Source: Pseudomonas sp. Seg1 (lineage in GTDB: Bacteria; Pseudomonadota; Gammaproteobacteria; Pseudomonadales; Pseudomonadaceae). From it: a stretch of 64,000 bases of DNA. The notes below the pieces were generated by a model that was not told the DNA's origin, ran no database searches, and worked only from the letters and a program-made list of their open reading frames with translations. This document shows positions 1 to 9,082 of the stretch, one piece after another; the stretch's first letter is position 1; every line of letters starts with the position of its first letter. The stretch lies in contig NZ_AP021903.1 of NCBI RefSeq assembly GCF_018326005.1, forward strand, positions 62,001 through 126,000, given 5' to 3'. A program made the position numbers and the translations under genes.

Positions 1-114
1 GCGGCTGTCGTGATTGGCGGAAGGATGGCTAGTGTCATAACGCGGGCCGCTGGCACAACCGGCCAGAACGAGCAGGGACGCGAGGAGGGACGCGAGGAGG
101 GCAAAAAATTTCAT
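1..114 (-). CDS. N-terminal fragment of a lipoprotein, probably AmpDh2/AmiD-type N-acetylmuramoyl-L-alanine amidase
   Basis: Partial gene: 38 codons are present and the rest lies off the left edge. The ATG (reverse strand at 114) opens a short hydrophobic signal ending in the lipobox LVLAGC, so the product should be a lipid-anchored envelope protein. The residues after the cysteine, ASGPRYDTSHPSANHDSR, resemble the start of the mature Pseudomonas AmpDh2 amidase (zinc amidase_2 family), which cleaves the amide bond between MurNAc and the stem peptide. In Pseudomonas this gene lies near the diguanylate cyclase found next here, which supports the call. The catalytic domain is not visible, so the family assignment is an inference from about 18 residues; the lipoprotein signal itself is clear. 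Confidence 0.6.
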   Translation of the reverse strand, partial: MKFFALLASLLASLLVLAGCASGPRYDTSHPSANHDSR

Positions 115-215
115 GGCAGAAGGCAGTACACGCAAGACAATAATGCAACAGTGTAACGTAATGCCTTGCGTGCAGACGGTCAGCGGGCGGATTTAAACAA
201 AATCGAACAATTTCC

Positions 216-2279
216 TTAGCCCAGCTCGACCCGATTGCGTCCTGCGTTTTTAGCCCTGTACAGCGCCTGATCGGCTCTTTTAAGCACTAGATCGCTGTGT
301 TCTCCCGCTCTGAATGAAGCCAGGCCCATGGAAATCGTAATGGTCACGCGCTCGCCCTTGAAGTGAAACGGGCAGGCCTCGATCGCCGCGCGCAGGGTTT
401 CCAGCAATTTCGCCCCGACTGCGGGCGGCGTCGCCGGCAGCAGCAGAACGAATTCTTCGCCGCCAAAACGGGCGATGAAATCGGAGCCGCGCAGGCGCTT
501 GCGCAGCACGGTGGCGATGATCTTCAGGACCTTGTCACCCGCCAGGTGCCCGTAGTTGTCATTGATCCGTTTGAAATGATCGAGGTCGAGCATCGCCAGG
601 CTCAACGTATTGCCATGTTGCTGCCATTGCTTGATCTCATGCTCGAGACGTTCGCTCCACGCCGCGCGGTTGGGCAGACCGGTGAGCGGGTCGATCAGGG
701 CTTTCTGGCGTTGTTCTTCAAGGTGCTCGCGGAAGCCTTGCGCCTCCTGTTCCATATGCGCGACGCGCTCGGACAGGCCTTTAAGTCGCGCCGCCACTTC
801 TTGCTCGCGGGCATCGCGTTGTTTCTGGTGCTGGTCCATGGTGCCGAGCAGGCCTTCGAGATGGTTCTCCAGCACTTGCTTGAGGTCCTCCAGATCCGCC
901 GCTTCCTGGACGCTGGTCTGCAAACCGTCGACCTGCTCGCGGATCTGTGTGTCCATCGCCCGCGCCGCCGAGCTGTTGTCGGCATGTCCTTCGCTGGCGG
1001 CCTGCAGATTGCTTTGAAACGCTTCGAGGCGTTCGTTGAGTTGTTGCAGATACGCTTCGAACTCATGCTGGCCGCTGTCGGTGATCGCCAGCATCAACGT
1101 CGCCAGATCGTCGAGGATCGGTATCAGTTCGTACCAGTTCAAACCATGTTTTAGCCGTTCACGCATGGCTTCTGCTTGCGGACGGTGACGTTCGGGCAGC
1201 GTCAGGTCGTCGAGCAGGCCGAGCAGTGTTTCTTCGATGTGTTTGGCTACAGAGCTGTAGGACGGCTCCGGAGAATCCGGCAGGGCAAAGAGGACGTCGT
1301 GCTCGGATTGCTCCGGGTCGATGGCCGCCAGTGCCTGAGCGATGGGCTCGGGCAGGGGCAGGCTGTCGAGGAACAGCGGGGCAGGATCGCCGGGGTGGAT
1401 CAATTCGTCGGGGTTGAAAGCGACCGGTACGGCTGGAGCCGGAGCTAGAGTGGGAGCTGCAACGGTTTCAGGTTCGGGCGCGGTGGCTTCCACTGCACTC
1501 GGGGAGGCCGCTTCAGTGGCGACGACCGGCGCAACGAAGGCAACTACGTCCGGTTCCGGCTGGGCTTGAGGCGCTGGCGCTTCCACTGCTGTGATGGGTG
1601 CAGTTTCTTTGATAACCGTAGCGGCCACTGCCGGTTCAGCGATGGCGACAGGGGCTGCTTGCACGGGTTCGGATTCAGGCACGGGAGCGACAGGTATCTG
1701 TTCGACTGGCGCCACGTGCTCCGGCGCCGGCGCCGGCGCAGGTGCCTCGTCGCTGTCACGGCTACCAAACAGGCGCTGCAACAATCCCGGGCGTCCGGGT
1801 TCCGGCGGCGTTTCCAGTTGACTCAACGCCTTGCCCTGCAAGCCGCTCAGCTCACTCAACAGCAGCGGCATTTCCCGGGCCTGACCGACACGGCTGTCCA
1901 GTTGCTTGGCGAATTTCTTCAGTGGCTGAGCGACTTCTCGCGGTAGCGGCAGCGCTTGCAACTGGGTCACCAGCGAGGTCAGCGCAGTGCTGACCTGATC
2001 AATGCGGGTCTCGCGGCGTTGCTCGGAATCGAGCACGGCTTTTTCCAGACGTGGTAGCAGGGCGGCGAGGCCGGCATCCATGTCGTCGGTGCGCACCACG
2101 TCGCGCATCTCTTTCATGCATTGATCAACGACTTTATCGGTGCCCTCAGCGGCCAGCGTGCTTCGTACCAGACCGCGACGCAACAAGTCGAGCCTGGCGG
2201 CCCAACGCCGTTCAAGCTTGTCCTGCTGTTCGATGCTTTTGAGGTATTTCTCTTTCCAGCGCTGGGCGTCGTCGCTCAT
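216..2279 (-). CDS. GGDEF diguanylate cyclase (PA5487/DgcH-like)
   Basis: 687 residues. The C-terminal GGDEF domain (about 527-687) has the active-site loop RFGGEEF with GGEEF at 606-610, so it should make cyclic di-GMP from two GTP. The product-inhibition I-site RxxD is present as RGSD (597-600), five residues before GGEEF. The N-terminal part is helical, then an Ala/Pro-rich low-complexity linker (roughly 175-290) leads into a second helical, coiled-coil-prone region before the catalytic domain. There is no membrane segment, so it is probably cytosolic. Its start overlaps the stop of the upstream endonuclease/phosphatase gene by 4 bases (ATGA), indicating translational coupling in a dsbA-led operon. 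The architecture and position match P. aeruginosa PA5487. Confidence 0.93.
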   Translation of the reverse strand: MSDDAQRWKEKYLKSIEQQDKLERRWAARLDLLRRGLVRSTLAAEGTDKVVDQCMKEMRDVVRTDDMDAGLAALLPRLEKAVLDSEQRRETRIDQVSTALTSLVTQLQALPLPREVAQPLKKFAKQLDSRVGQAREMPLLLSELSGLQGKALSQLETPPEPGRPGLLQRLFGSRDSDEAPAPAPAPEHVAPVEQIPVAPVPESEPVQAAPVAIAEPAVAATVIKETAPITAVEAPAPQAQPEPDVVAFVAPVVATEAASPSAVEATAPEPETVAAPTLAPAPAVPVAFNPDELIHPGDPAPLFLDSLPLPEPIAQALAAIDPEQSEHDVLFALPDSPEPSYSSVAKHIEETLLGLLDDLTLPERHRPQAEAMRERLKHGLNWYELIPILDDLATLMLAITDSGQHEFEAYLQQLNERLEAFQSNLQAASEGHADNSSAARAMDTQIREQVDGLQTSVQEAADLEDLKQVLENHLEGLLGTMDQHQKQRDAREQEVAARLKGLSERVAHMEQEAQGFREHLEEQRQKALIDPLTGLPNRAAWSERLEHEIKQWQQHGNTLSLAMLDLDHFKRINDNYGHLAGDKVLKIIATVLRKRLRGSDFIARFGGEEFVLLLPATPPAVGAKLLETLRAAIEACPFHFKGERVTITISMGLASFRAGEHSDLVLKRADQALYRAKNAGRNRVELG

Positions 2280-3154
2280 TCAGGGGTTCCGCGAGGGGCA
2301 GGACTCAACGCGGGCAATGCATCGGCCGTGAGCGAACCCGGCAGACGAATCTCTACCGCGACCGGCAGGTGATCGGAAATCGGTTGGGCCAGCACTTCGA
2401 CCTTTTCCAGGGTCAGGGTCGGGCTGAGCAAAATATGATCAAGGCAACGCTGAGGACGCCAGCTGGGGAATGTCGCTTCCACCTGCGGGGCCAGCAGGCC
2501 GAGATCGCGTAACGGAGAATGTTGTAGCAGATCGCTTGCATGGGTGTTCATGTCGCCCATCAACACCTGGTGTTTATAGCCGCCGATCAGATCACGGATA
2601 TAGGCCAGTTGCAGCGTGCGCACACGTGCGCCGAGGGCCAGGTGCATCATCACCACCACCAGCGCTTCCGGGCCTTCGCCGAAACGCAAGAGTATGGCGC
2701 CACGACCTTTCGGGCCGGGTAACGGGTGATCTTCGATCGCCCACGGGCGCAGACGGCTGAGCACGCCATTGCTGTGCTGAGCCAGTCGGCCGAGATTGCG
2801 ATTGAGTTGTTGATACCAGTAGGGGAAGGCGCCGAGGTGGGCCAGGTGTTCGACCTGATTGACGTAGCCCGAGCGCAGGCTGCCGCCATCGGCTTCCTGC
2901 AAGGCGACCAGATCGAAGTCGCCAAGCAGGTCGCCGATCTTCTGCAGATTGCCTGAGCGCCCGGTGTGCGGCAGCAGATGCTGCCAGCTGCGAGTCAGGT
3001 AATGCCGATAGCGCTCGGTGCTGATGCCGACCTGGATATTGAAACTGAGCAGGCGCAGACGCTGATCCGCTGGCAGGCCTGTGGACGCCAGGTGATGTTC
3101 GTTGACCTGCGGATCATGCAGGCCAACGATGCGTTCGGTCTTCCAGCGGCGCAT
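2276..3154 (-). CDS. endonuclease/exonuclease/phosphatase family protein
   Basis: 292 residues with the family hallmarks in order: LSFNIQVG (strand 1), LQEADGG (metal-binding Glu), GDMNTH (catalytic Asp/Asn) and SDHLPV near the C-terminus (catalytic Asp-His). These define a metal-dependent phosphodiesterase fold shared by DNase I, sphingomyelinases and inositol phosphatases; the substrate cannot be read from sequence. No signal peptide is evident. It lies 14 bases downstream of dsbA and overlaps the diguanylate cyclase start, so the three genes are probably co-transcribed. The first ATG is used; the N-terminal 25 residues before the conserved core are not diagnostic. Confidence 0.88.
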   Translation of the reverse strand: MRRWKTERIVGLHDPQVNEHHLASTGLPADQRLRLLSFNIQVGISTERYRHYLTRSWQHLLPHTGRSGNLQKIGDLLGDFDLVALQEADGGSLRSGYVNQVEHLAHLGAFPYWYQQLNRNLGRLAQHSNGVLSRLRPWAIEDHPLPGPKGRGAILLRFGEGPEALVVVMMHLALGARVRTLQLAYIRDLIGGYKHQVLMGDMNTHASDLLQHSPLRDLGLLAPQVEATFPSWRPQRCLDHILLSPTLTLEKVEVLAQPISDHLPVAVEIRLPGSLTADALPALSPAPRGTPE

Positions 3155-3168
3155 GGCGATTGCCGCGC

Positions 3169-3810
3169 TTAGTTGGCGGCTGCCTTGTTGGCCGCTCGCT
3201 CTTTGGCCACCAGTTGGTCAGCCAGTTGCAAGGCTTGTTCGGCACCACCGGCGGAGCCGATGTCGAAGCGATACTTGCCGTTGACGATCATGGTTGGAAC
3301 GCCAGTGATCTGATATTTCTTGGCCAGTTCACGAGCCTTGACGATCTGGCCCTTGATGGCGAACGAGTCGAAGGTGGCGAGGAACTTGTCCTTGTCCACG
3401 CCTTGGGTGGCGAGGAAGTCAGCCATGTCGTTCTTGTCGGTCAGCTTCTTGTGTTCTTTCTGGATGGCATTGAACACGGCGTTGTGCACCTTGTGCTCGA
3501 CACCCATGGCTTCCAGGGTCAGGAACATTTGACCGTGAGCGTCCCATGGGCCGCCGAACATGGCAGGAATGCGCACGAAGTTGACGTCGGAAGGCAGTTT
3601 TTCGACCCATGGATTGATCACCGGCTCGAAGGCGTAGCAGTGCGGGCAGCCGTACCAGAACAGCTCGACCACTTCGATCTTGCCAGGCTCGGCAACCGGT
3701 ACCGGGTTGGCCAGTTCTACATAAGGAGCGGCAGGGGCTTCGGCGGCCTGGGCGGTCACGCCAAACAGGCTGGCAGCGACGAGAGCGGCGCTGATGATCA
3801 GATTACGCAT
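3169..3810 (-). CDS. dsbA: periplasmic thiol:disulfide interchange protein DsbA
   Basis: 213 residues. A signal peptide (about 1-22, ending AQA) precedes a thioredoxin-fold oxidase with the CPHC active site (Cys55, Cys58, in FWYGCPHCYAF) and the cis-proline loop GVPTMIV. It donates disulfides to secreted proteins and is recycled by DsbB. Downstream on the same strand are the endonuclease/phosphatase and diguanylate cyclase genes with tight spacing. A terminator separates it from the upstream cytochrome c4 gene, so it probably has its own promoter in the roughly 95 bases before the ATG. Length and motif are normal for the family. Confidence 0.97.
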   Translation of the reverse strand: MRNLIISAALVAASLFGVTAQAAEAPAAPYVELANPVPVAEPGKIEVVELFWYGCPHCYAFEPVINPWVEKLPSDVNFVRIPAMFGGPWDAHGQMFLTLEAMGVEHKVHNAVFNAIQKEHKKLTDKNDMADFLATQGVDKDKFLATFDSFAIKGQIVKARELAKKYQITGVPTMIVNGKYRFDIGSAGGAEQALQLADQLVAKERAANKAAAN

Positions 3811-3904
3811 GCTTTACTCCTGGACAATTTTGATCGCCTCGCGCGACCTGTTTTCAGACAGATCCTGGCGGGCATGAGTTCTGTAGTGTAACGGCAGCGG
3901 CCAC

Positions 3905-3934
3905 AAAAAAGGGCGGCCAAAGCCACCCTTTTTA
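3905..3934 (-). terminator. rho-independent terminator after the cytochrome c4 gene
   Basis: Read on the minus strand, GGGTGGC and GCCGCCC form a 7-bp stem with one G-U pair around a TTTG loop. It is flanked by A-rich sequence upstream and six T residues downstream. It lies about 75 bases past the c4 stop codon and before dsbA. Confidence 0.85.
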
Positions 3935-4010
3935 TACTTGCTGCGCCGGATTAATCGAGCGTTAACGTTGCAGGAGATGTCCCTCGCCGGCAACGCTCTA
4001 TCCGTGGGTC

Positions 4011-4622
4011 TTAGTGCAGGCCTTGAATGTAGCTGGAGACGGCGGCGATGTCTTCGTCGCTCAGGCGTTTGGCGATGGTCTGCATGGTCATGGTGTCGCC
4101 GTCGTTGGTGCGACCGCCTTCTTCCTTGCGGAAGTCGGTCAGTTGTTTGGCGATGTATTGCGCGTGTTGGCCACCCAGATGCGGGAAACCGGCAGCGGCG
4201 TTGCCAGCACCGTTCGGCGAGTGGCAACCAGTGCAGGCGGGCAGGCCTTTGGCGAGGTTGCCGCCACGGAACAGGGCTTCACCGCGCGCGACGATCTTCG
4301 GATCGGCGGCGCCGACGCTGCCTTTCTGGCTGGCGAAGTAGGCGGCGATGTCGGCCAGATCCTGATCGCTCAGGTTGGTCAGCAGGCCCGTCATTTCCAG
4401 TACGGTGCGCTTGCCCGACTTGATGTCGTGCAGTTGCTTGGTCAGGTAGCGTTCACCTTGACCGGCCAGTTTTGGAAAGTTTGGCGCCATGCTGTTACCG
4501 TCCGGGCCATGGCAGGCTCCGCAGACGGCGGCTTTTGCCTGGCCTGCTGCGGCATCACCGGCAGCATGGGCGAGGCCTGAGATTCCCACGGTCAACAGCA
4601 GACTCACGATCAATTTGTTCAT
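4011..4622 (-). CDS. cc4: diheme cytochrome c4
   Basis: 203 residues with a signal peptide (1-20, ending AHA) and two heme c motifs, CGACH (Cys34, Cys37, His38) and CTGCH (Cys130, Cys133, His134), giving two pseudo-symmetric c-type domains of about 90 residues. Methionine-containing segments LEMTGLLTN and DGDTMTMQT fit the sixth heme ligands. Cytochrome c4 is a periplasmic, membrane-associated electron carrier to terminal oxidases. The c5-like gene lies 32 bases upstream on the same strand, and a terminator follows. Its length is normal. Confidence 0.95.
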   Translation of the reverse strand: MNKLIVSLLLTVGISGLAHAAGDAAAGQAKAAVCGACHGPDGNSMAPNFPKLAGQGERYLTKQLHDIKSGKRTVLEMTGLLTNLSDQDLADIAAYFASQKGSVGAADPKIVARGEALFRGGNLAKGLPACTGCHSPNGAGNAAAGFPHLGGQHAQYIAKQLTDFRKEEGGRTNDGDTMTMQTIAKRLSDEDIAAVSSYIQGLH

Positions 4623-4654
4623 CAGCTAATCCAACTACGGCTAAGGGTTAAGAG

Positions 4655-4960
4655 TTATGGACCGGGTTTACTCTCGCTCATCCAAAGGATGATGGCCTGG
4701 TAATCCTCGGCACTGCAGTCCATGCACAAACCACGCGGCGGCATCGCCTTGAAACCCTGGGTCACGTGTTGCACCAGCGTCCCCATACCTTTCGCCAACC
4801 TCGGCGTCCAAGCTGCCTGATCGCCTCTTTCGGGCGCCATGGGTAGTTGGCCGGAATGACAGGCACCACAAACACGGTTGTACACGGCTTCCGGATCCTG
4901 TGTAGCCTGTGCGCTGTAAAGCGGCATCAAGACTCCGGCAGCCAGCAGCCATTTCGTCAT
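4655..4960 (-). CDS. cytochrome c5 family protein
   Basis: 101 residues: a short signal (1-20), one heme motif CGACH (Cys31, Cys34, His35) and a C-terminal MPPRGLCMDCSAEDY. The MPP methionine ligand and the extra CxxC near the end are characteristic of cytochrome c5. It should be a small periplasmic electron carrier. It is encoded 32 bases upstream of cytochrome c4, probably in the same transcript, and is divergent from engB. A longer overlapping reading frame on the same strand lacks these features and was ignored. Confidence 0.9.
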   Translation of the reverse strand: MTKWLLAAGVLMPLYSAQATQDPEAVYNRVCGACHSGQLPMAPERGDQAAWTPRLAKGMGTLVQHVTQGFKAMPPRGLCMDCSAEDYQAIILWMSESKPGP

Positions 4961-5151
4961 AAAACGACCTTTTCAGGGTTGAGAGCGTTCTGCGTTCTAA
5001 TGCGCAATCAAGGTCTGTCGCTCTCGTGAACTTCATCCTACGCTGGGACAAAGCACACACAAAATCTGCGGCATTATATACTGGCGTCACTGAAACGGAA
5101 GCGACACCGCGTTCCGCGCCCAATCCCGGCGCCGCCCACATCGGAAATCCC

Positions 5152-5796
5152 ATGCAACTCAAGAATCCCATCCTCGGCCTGTGCCAACAGTCCACGTTCA
5201 TGCTCAGTGCCGCCAAAGTCGATCAGTGCCCTGACGACGAGGGCTTTGAAGTGGCGTTCGCCGGTCGTTCCAACGCCGGTAAATCCAGCGCCCTGAACAC
5301 TCTGACTCACGCCAGCCTGGCGCGGACCTCGAAAACTCCGGGTCGCACGCAGCTGTTGAACTTCTTCAAGCTAGACGATGATCGGCGTCTGGTCGACCTG
5401 CCGGGCTACGGTTATGCAAAAGTACCGATCCCGCTGAAGATGCACTGGCAGCGTCACCTTGAGGCTTACCTCGGTGGCCGCGAGAGTTTGAAGGGTTTGA
5501 TTCTGATGATGGACATCCGTCATCCAATGACCGACTTCGACCTGCTGATGCTCGACTGGGCCGTTGCCGCCGGCATGCCGATGCACATTCTGCTGACCAA
5601 GGCCGACAAGCTGACCTACGGCGCAGCCAAGAACACCCTGCTCAAGGTGCAGTCGGAAATTCGCAAGGGTTGGGGCGATCTGGTCACCATCCAGCTGTTC
5701 TCCGCACCAAAACGCATGGGCCTGGAAGAGGCCTACACTGTTCTGGCAGGCTGGATGGAACTGGCAGACAAGGGCGCCGAGGCGACTGCCGAGTAA
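5152..5796 (+). CDS. engB: ribosome biogenesis GTPase EngB (YihA/YsxC)
   Basis: 214 residues from the ATG at 5152 ([10 protein letters not shown]). An in-frame upstream start at 5026 would add 42 residues unlike the family and run through the promoter region, so the internal start is preferred. GTPase motifs: G1 GRSNAGKSS (38-46), G3 DLPGYG, G4 TKADK and G5 FSAPK. The protein helps assemble the large ribosomal subunit and is usually essential. It is divergent from the cytochrome c5/c4 pair. Downstream are a long palindromic element and the ErsA locus. Confidence 0.94.
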   Translation: MQLKNPILGLCQQSTFMLSAAKVDQCPDDEGFEVAFAGRSNAGKSSALNTLTHASLARTSKTPGRTQLLNFFKLDDDRRLVDLPGYGYAKVPIPLKMHWQRHLEAYLGGRESLKGLILMMDIRHPMTDFDLLMLDWAVAAGMPMHILLTKADKLTYGAAKNTLLKVQSEIRKGWGDLVTIQLFSAPKRMGLEEAYTVLAGWMELADKGAEATAE

Positions 5797-5835
5797 GACA
5801 ATTTCAAAACTGTCTGTGGTGCTGGCAGGCAAGGC

Positions 5836-5896
5836 GAAAGCATCGCTAAAAAGCGGAGTTTAGGGGACCTAAATGAGCATTTTTAGCGGTGCTTTT
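5836..5896. repeat. long imperfect palindrome downstream of engB
   Basis: The outer arms AAAGCATCGCTAAAAA and TTTTTAGCGGTGCTTT pair over 16 positions with a single mismatch. Inside, TTTAGG-GGA-CCTAAA forms a second perfect 6-bp stem, separated from the outer stem by a 6x6 internal loop. It starts 40 bases after the engB stop. It could act as a terminator or processing hairpin, or be a copy of a dispersed palindromic element; one copy in this window cannot decide. Confidence 0.7.
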
Positions 5897-5932
5897 AACG
5901 CAGCATGACGGCATCACAGCCAGTTTTGGGGC

Positions 5933-6063
5933 AAAAAAAGCCCCGGACTTCATTGGGGAGGGAGAAGTTCCGGGGTTTAAGTTCCGAACCGCTAGGGCGG
6001 GGTTCAGATATCTGCCAACACTTAACACAACATAGGAGCATCGAAGGGCTTCACCAGCCATTC
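5933..6063 (-). ncRNA. ersA: small RNA ErsA (Spot 42-position sRNA)
   Basis: The interval between engB and polA on the polA strand is where E. coli encodes Spot 42 and P. aeruginosa encodes ErsA. A sigma-22-like promoter lies upstream: GAACTA (6097-6092), a 17-base spacer and TCAGA (6074-6070). The 3' end is a strong intrinsic terminator: CCCCGGAACTTC (5975-5964), a loop with the C-rich segment TCCCTCCCC, GAAGTCCGGGG (5951-5941), then seven T. The predicted length is about 131 nt, close to the reported ErsA size. The C-rich loop matches the kind of seed ErsA uses to pair with Shine-Dalgarno regions of targets such as algC and oprD mRNA. The exact 5' end is inferred from the promoter. Confidence 0.85.
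5941..5975 (-). terminator. intrinsic terminator of ersA
   Basis: Read on the minus strand, the arms CCCCGGAACTTC and GAAGTCCGGGG pair through CCCCGG(A)ACTTC, with one unpaired A. The T7 tract (A's at 5933-5939 on the plus strand) follows after one C. The loop carries the C-rich TCCCTCCCC. It may also stop read-through from polA. Confidence 0.88.
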
Positions 6064-6069
6064 AGTAAC

Positions 6070-6097
6070 TCTGAGTAGTGTCCTTCCAGATTAGTTC
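6070..6097 (-). promoter_or_regulatory. AlgU (sigma-22)-type promoter of ersA
   Basis: Minus strand: -35 element GAACTA (6097-6092), 17-base spacer, -10 element TCAGA (6074-6070). This fits the AlgU/RpoE consensus GAACTT-N16/17-TCtgA with one mismatch in the -35 box. It points at a start site near 6063. In P. aeruginosa ersA transcription depends on this sigma factor under envelope stress. Confidence 0.72.
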
Positions 6098-6203
6098 AGA
6101 ATTTTTTCAAAAAGCTTTGGAATAATCCCAAGTGCTTTTCGAAATAAGCAGGTTTTACCGGCGCTGCCGCGACGCGATGTCGCGGCAAACCGTGTCAAAA
6201 GGC

Positions 6204-9008
6204 TCAGTGAGCCTCATCCCAATTGTTGCCCACACCCACTTCGACCAGCAGCGGCACATCCAGTTTCGCCGCTTCGCTCATGTGCACGCGAATCTCGCTG
6301 CTGACCTGCTCGACCAGATCCTCGCGAACTTCGAGCACCAGTTCATCGTGCACCTGCAGGATGACTCTGGCGTCCAGGCCGGACGTCGCCAGCCAGTTAT
6401 CCACCGCGACCATGGCTTTCTTGATGATGTCGGCTGCGGTGCCCTGCATCGGCGCGTTGATCGCGGTGCGCTCGGCGGCAGCGCGTTCCTGCGGCTTGTT
6501 CGAGTTGATCTCCGGCAGATACAGGCGACGGCCGAAGAAGGTCTCGACATAGCCTTGATCCGCCGCCTGGGCGCGGGTGCGATCCATGTACTCGCGAACG
6601 CCTGGATAACGCGCGAAGTAGGTGTCGATGTAAGCCTTGGCGGTCTTGGTGTCGACGCCGATGTCCTTGCCGAGCTTCTGCGCGCCCATGCCGTAGATCA
6701 GGCCGAAGTTGATCGCCTTGGCGCCACGGCGCTGGTCGGAAGTCACTTCGTTGAGTTCGACCTTGAACACTTCGGCAGCGGTGGCGGTGTGCACGTCCAG
6801 ATTGTTGCGGAAGGCGTTCATCAGGCCTTCGTCCTTGGACAGGTGAGCCATGATCCGCAGCTCGATCTGCGAATAGTCCGCCGCCAGCAGTTTGTAACCT
6901 TTGGGCGCGACGAAGGCCTGACGGATACGCCGGCCTTCAGCGGTACGCACCGGAATATTCTGCAAGTTCGGATCACTGGAGGACAAACGCCCGGTCGACG
7001 CCACCGCCTGGTGATACGAGGTGTGGATGCGCCCGGTACGCGGATTGATCTGCTCCGGCAGGCGATCGGTGTAGGTGCTTTTCAGCTTGCTCATCGAGCG
7101 GTGCTCCATCAGCACCTTCGGCAAGCGGTGATCGTCTTCAGCGAGCTTCGCCAGCACTTCTTCAGCGGTGGACGGCTGGCCCTTGGCGGTCTTCTTCAGC
7201 ACTGGCAGGCCGAGTTTTTCGTAGAGAATCACGCCCAACTGCTTCGGTGAGCCGAGGTTGAATTCTTCCCCGGCGATCTCGAAGGCTTCGCGCTCCAGCG
7301 CGACCATTTTGTTGCCCAACTCGATGCTCTGGATGCCGAGCAGCTCCGCATCGACGAATGCGCCTTGGCGCTCGATACGTGCAAGAACGGGCACAAGTGG
7401 AATTTCGATGTCGGTCAGCACGCTGGCCAGACTCGGGATGGCGCTGAGCTTTTCGAACAAGGTCTGGTGCAGACGCAGAGTGATGTCGGCGTCTTCGGCG
7501 GCATACGGCCCGGCCTGTTCCAGGGCGATCTGGTCGAAGGTCAGCTGCTTGGCGCCTTTGCCGGCGATGTCCTGGAAGCTCACGGTGGTGTGATCCAGGT
7601 ACTTCTGCGCGAGGCTGTCCATGTCGTGGCGGGTGGCGGTGGAGTTGAGCACGTAGGACTCAAGCATCGTGTCGAAGGCGATGCCACGCACGGTGATGCC
7701 TTCGTTCTGATCGCCGCCGATGGCGCAGTTGGCCAAAATGTTCATGTCGAACTTGGCGTGCTGGCCGACCTTGAGCTTGCTTGGATCTTCCAGGATCGGC
7801 TTGAGCGCGCGCAGCACGGTGTCGCGATCCAGTTGTTCCGGCACGCCGATGTAGGAGTGGGTCAGCGGAATGTACGCGGCTTCGTTGGCCTGCACGGCGA
7901 ACGACAGACCGACCAGTTGCGCTTGCTGCGCGTCGATGCCGGTGGTTTCAGTGTCGAAGGCGAACAGCTTGGCGTTGTTGAGCTTTTCCAGCCAGACGTC
8001 GAAACGTGCCTGATCGAGGATGGTTTCGTACGCAGCTTCAGCGGGAGCGGCAGGCGCTTCTTCTGCTGGCGCGCTGAATAGATCACCCGCCGGCGCAGGC
8101 TCGGCGGCAGCGCTCAGTTCCAGTCGCTTGGCGTCGCGATCCAGATCGTTGATCCAGCTTTTGAATTCCAGCAGGGTGTACAGCTCGTAGAGCTTGGCCG
8201 GGTCTTCCGCGCCCATTTGCAGATCGTCGAGTTCGACGTCCAGCGGCACGTCGACCTTGATGGTCGCCAGTTGGTAGGAGAGAAATGCCATCTCCTTGTG
8301 CTCTTCGAGCTTGGCCGGCAGGGTTTTCGCGCCGCGAATCGGCAGGGTCGGGACGATGTCGAGATTGGCGTACAGCTCGGTGAGGCCGCCGTTGACGCCG
8401 ACCAGCAGGCCGGAAGCGGTCTTCGGGCCAATGCCCGGGACGCCCGGAATGTTGTCGGACGAATCGCCCATCAGCGCCAGATAATCGATGATCTGCTCCG
8501 GTGCGACGCCGAATTTCTCCTTCACGCCTTCCACATCCATCGAGCTACCGGACATGGTGTTGACCAAGGTAATGTGGCCATCGACCAGTTGCGCCATGTC
8601 CTTGTCGCCGGTGGAGATGATCACCGGTCGATCCGCCGCCGCGCTGCTGCGGGCGAGGGTGCCGATCACGTCGTCAGCCTCGACACCTTCCACGCACAAC
8701 AAAGGGAATCCGAGGGCGATCACGCTCTGGTGCAGCGGCTCGATCTGCACGCGCATGTCGTCGGGCATGCTTGGGCGGTTGGCCTTGTACTCGGCGTACA
8801 TCTCATCGCGAAAGGTCCCGCCCTTGGCGTCGAAGACCACGGCGAACGGGCTGTCCGGGTACTGCTTGCGCAGACTCTTGAGCATGTTCAGCACGCCTTT
8901 GACCGCACCGGTCGGCAGGCCTTTGGACGTGGTCAGCGGTGGCAGGGCGTGGAAAGCGCGGTACAGGTAAGACGAACCGTCCACCAGGACGAGGGGGGCT
9001 TGGCTCAT
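6204..9008 (-). CDS. polA: DNA polymerase I
   Basis: 934 residues from ATG at 9008 ([20 protein letters not shown]); an in-frame TTG at 9020 is less likely. The order is 5'-3' exonuclease (1 to about 290, starting [17 protein letters not shown]), 3'-5' proofreading exonuclease with the active FDTETTGID motif (about 350), and family A polymerase (about 560-934) with [14 protein letters not shown] (motif A), the O-helix region [16 protein letters not shown] and [10 protein letters not shown] (motif C). All three activities look intact. An Ala/Pro-rich linker joins the first two domains. It is divergent from the DUF2782 gene. ErsA follows downstream. Confidence 0.97.
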   Translation of the reverse strand: MSQAPLVLVDGSSYLYRAFHALPPLTTSKGLPTGAVKGVLNMLKSLRKQYPDSPFAVVFDAKGGTFRDEMYAEYKANRPSMPDDMRVQIEPLHQSVIALGFPLLCVEGVEADDVIGTLARSSAAADRPVIISTGDKDMAQLVDGHITLVNTMSGSSMDVEGVKEKFGVAPEQIIDYLALMGDSSDNIPGVPGIGPKTASGLLVGVNGGLTELYANLDIVPTLPIRGAKTLPAKLEEHKEMAFLSYQLATIKVDVPLDVELDDLQMGAEDPAKLYELYTLLEFKSWINDLDRDAKRLELSAAAEPAPAGDLFSAPAEEAPAAPAEAAYETILDQARFDVWLEKLNNAKLFAFDTETTGIDAQQAQLVGLSFAVQANEAAYIPLTHSYIGVPEQLDRDTVLRALKPILEDPSKLKVGQHAKFDMNILANCAIGGDQNEGITVRGIAFDTMLESYVLNSTATRHDMDSLAQKYLDHTTVSFQDIAGKGAKQLTFDQIALEQAGPYAAEDADITLRLHQTLFEKLSAIPSLASVLTDIEIPLVPVLARIERQGAFVDAELLGIQSIELGNKMVALEREAFEIAGEEFNLGSPKQLGVILYEKLGLPVLKKTAKGQPSTAEEVLAKLAEDDHRLPKVLMEHRSMSKLKSTYTDRLPEQINPRTGRIHTSYHQAVASTGRLSSSDPNLQNIPVRTAEGRRIRQAFVAPKGYKLLAADYSQIELRIMAHLSKDEGLMNAFRNNLDVHTATAAEVFKVELNEVTSDQRRGAKAINFGLIYGMGAQKLGKDIGVDTKTAKAYIDTYFARYPGVREYMDRTRAQAADQGYVETFFGRRLYLPEINSNKPQERAAAERTAINAPMQGTAADIIKKAMVAVDNWLATSGLDARVILQVHDELVLEVREDLVEQVSSEIRVHMSEAAKLDVPLLVEVGVGNNWDEAH

Positions 9009-9082
9009 GAGCAGAATCAACCTTTTCGGCGGGCCCGGCGCTAGAATAGCGGGACCGTTGACGACAAAGGGACAAGGTTATC

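Noticed and set aside
5026..5151. N-terminal extension of EngB
   Set aside because: 42 extra residues do not resemble the family and cross the divergent promoter region; the internal ATG fits the family start.
4668..5216. Alternative minus-strand frame overlapping the cytochrome c5 gene
   Set aside because: Lacks the heme motif and ribosome site; the c5 gene in another frame is convincing.
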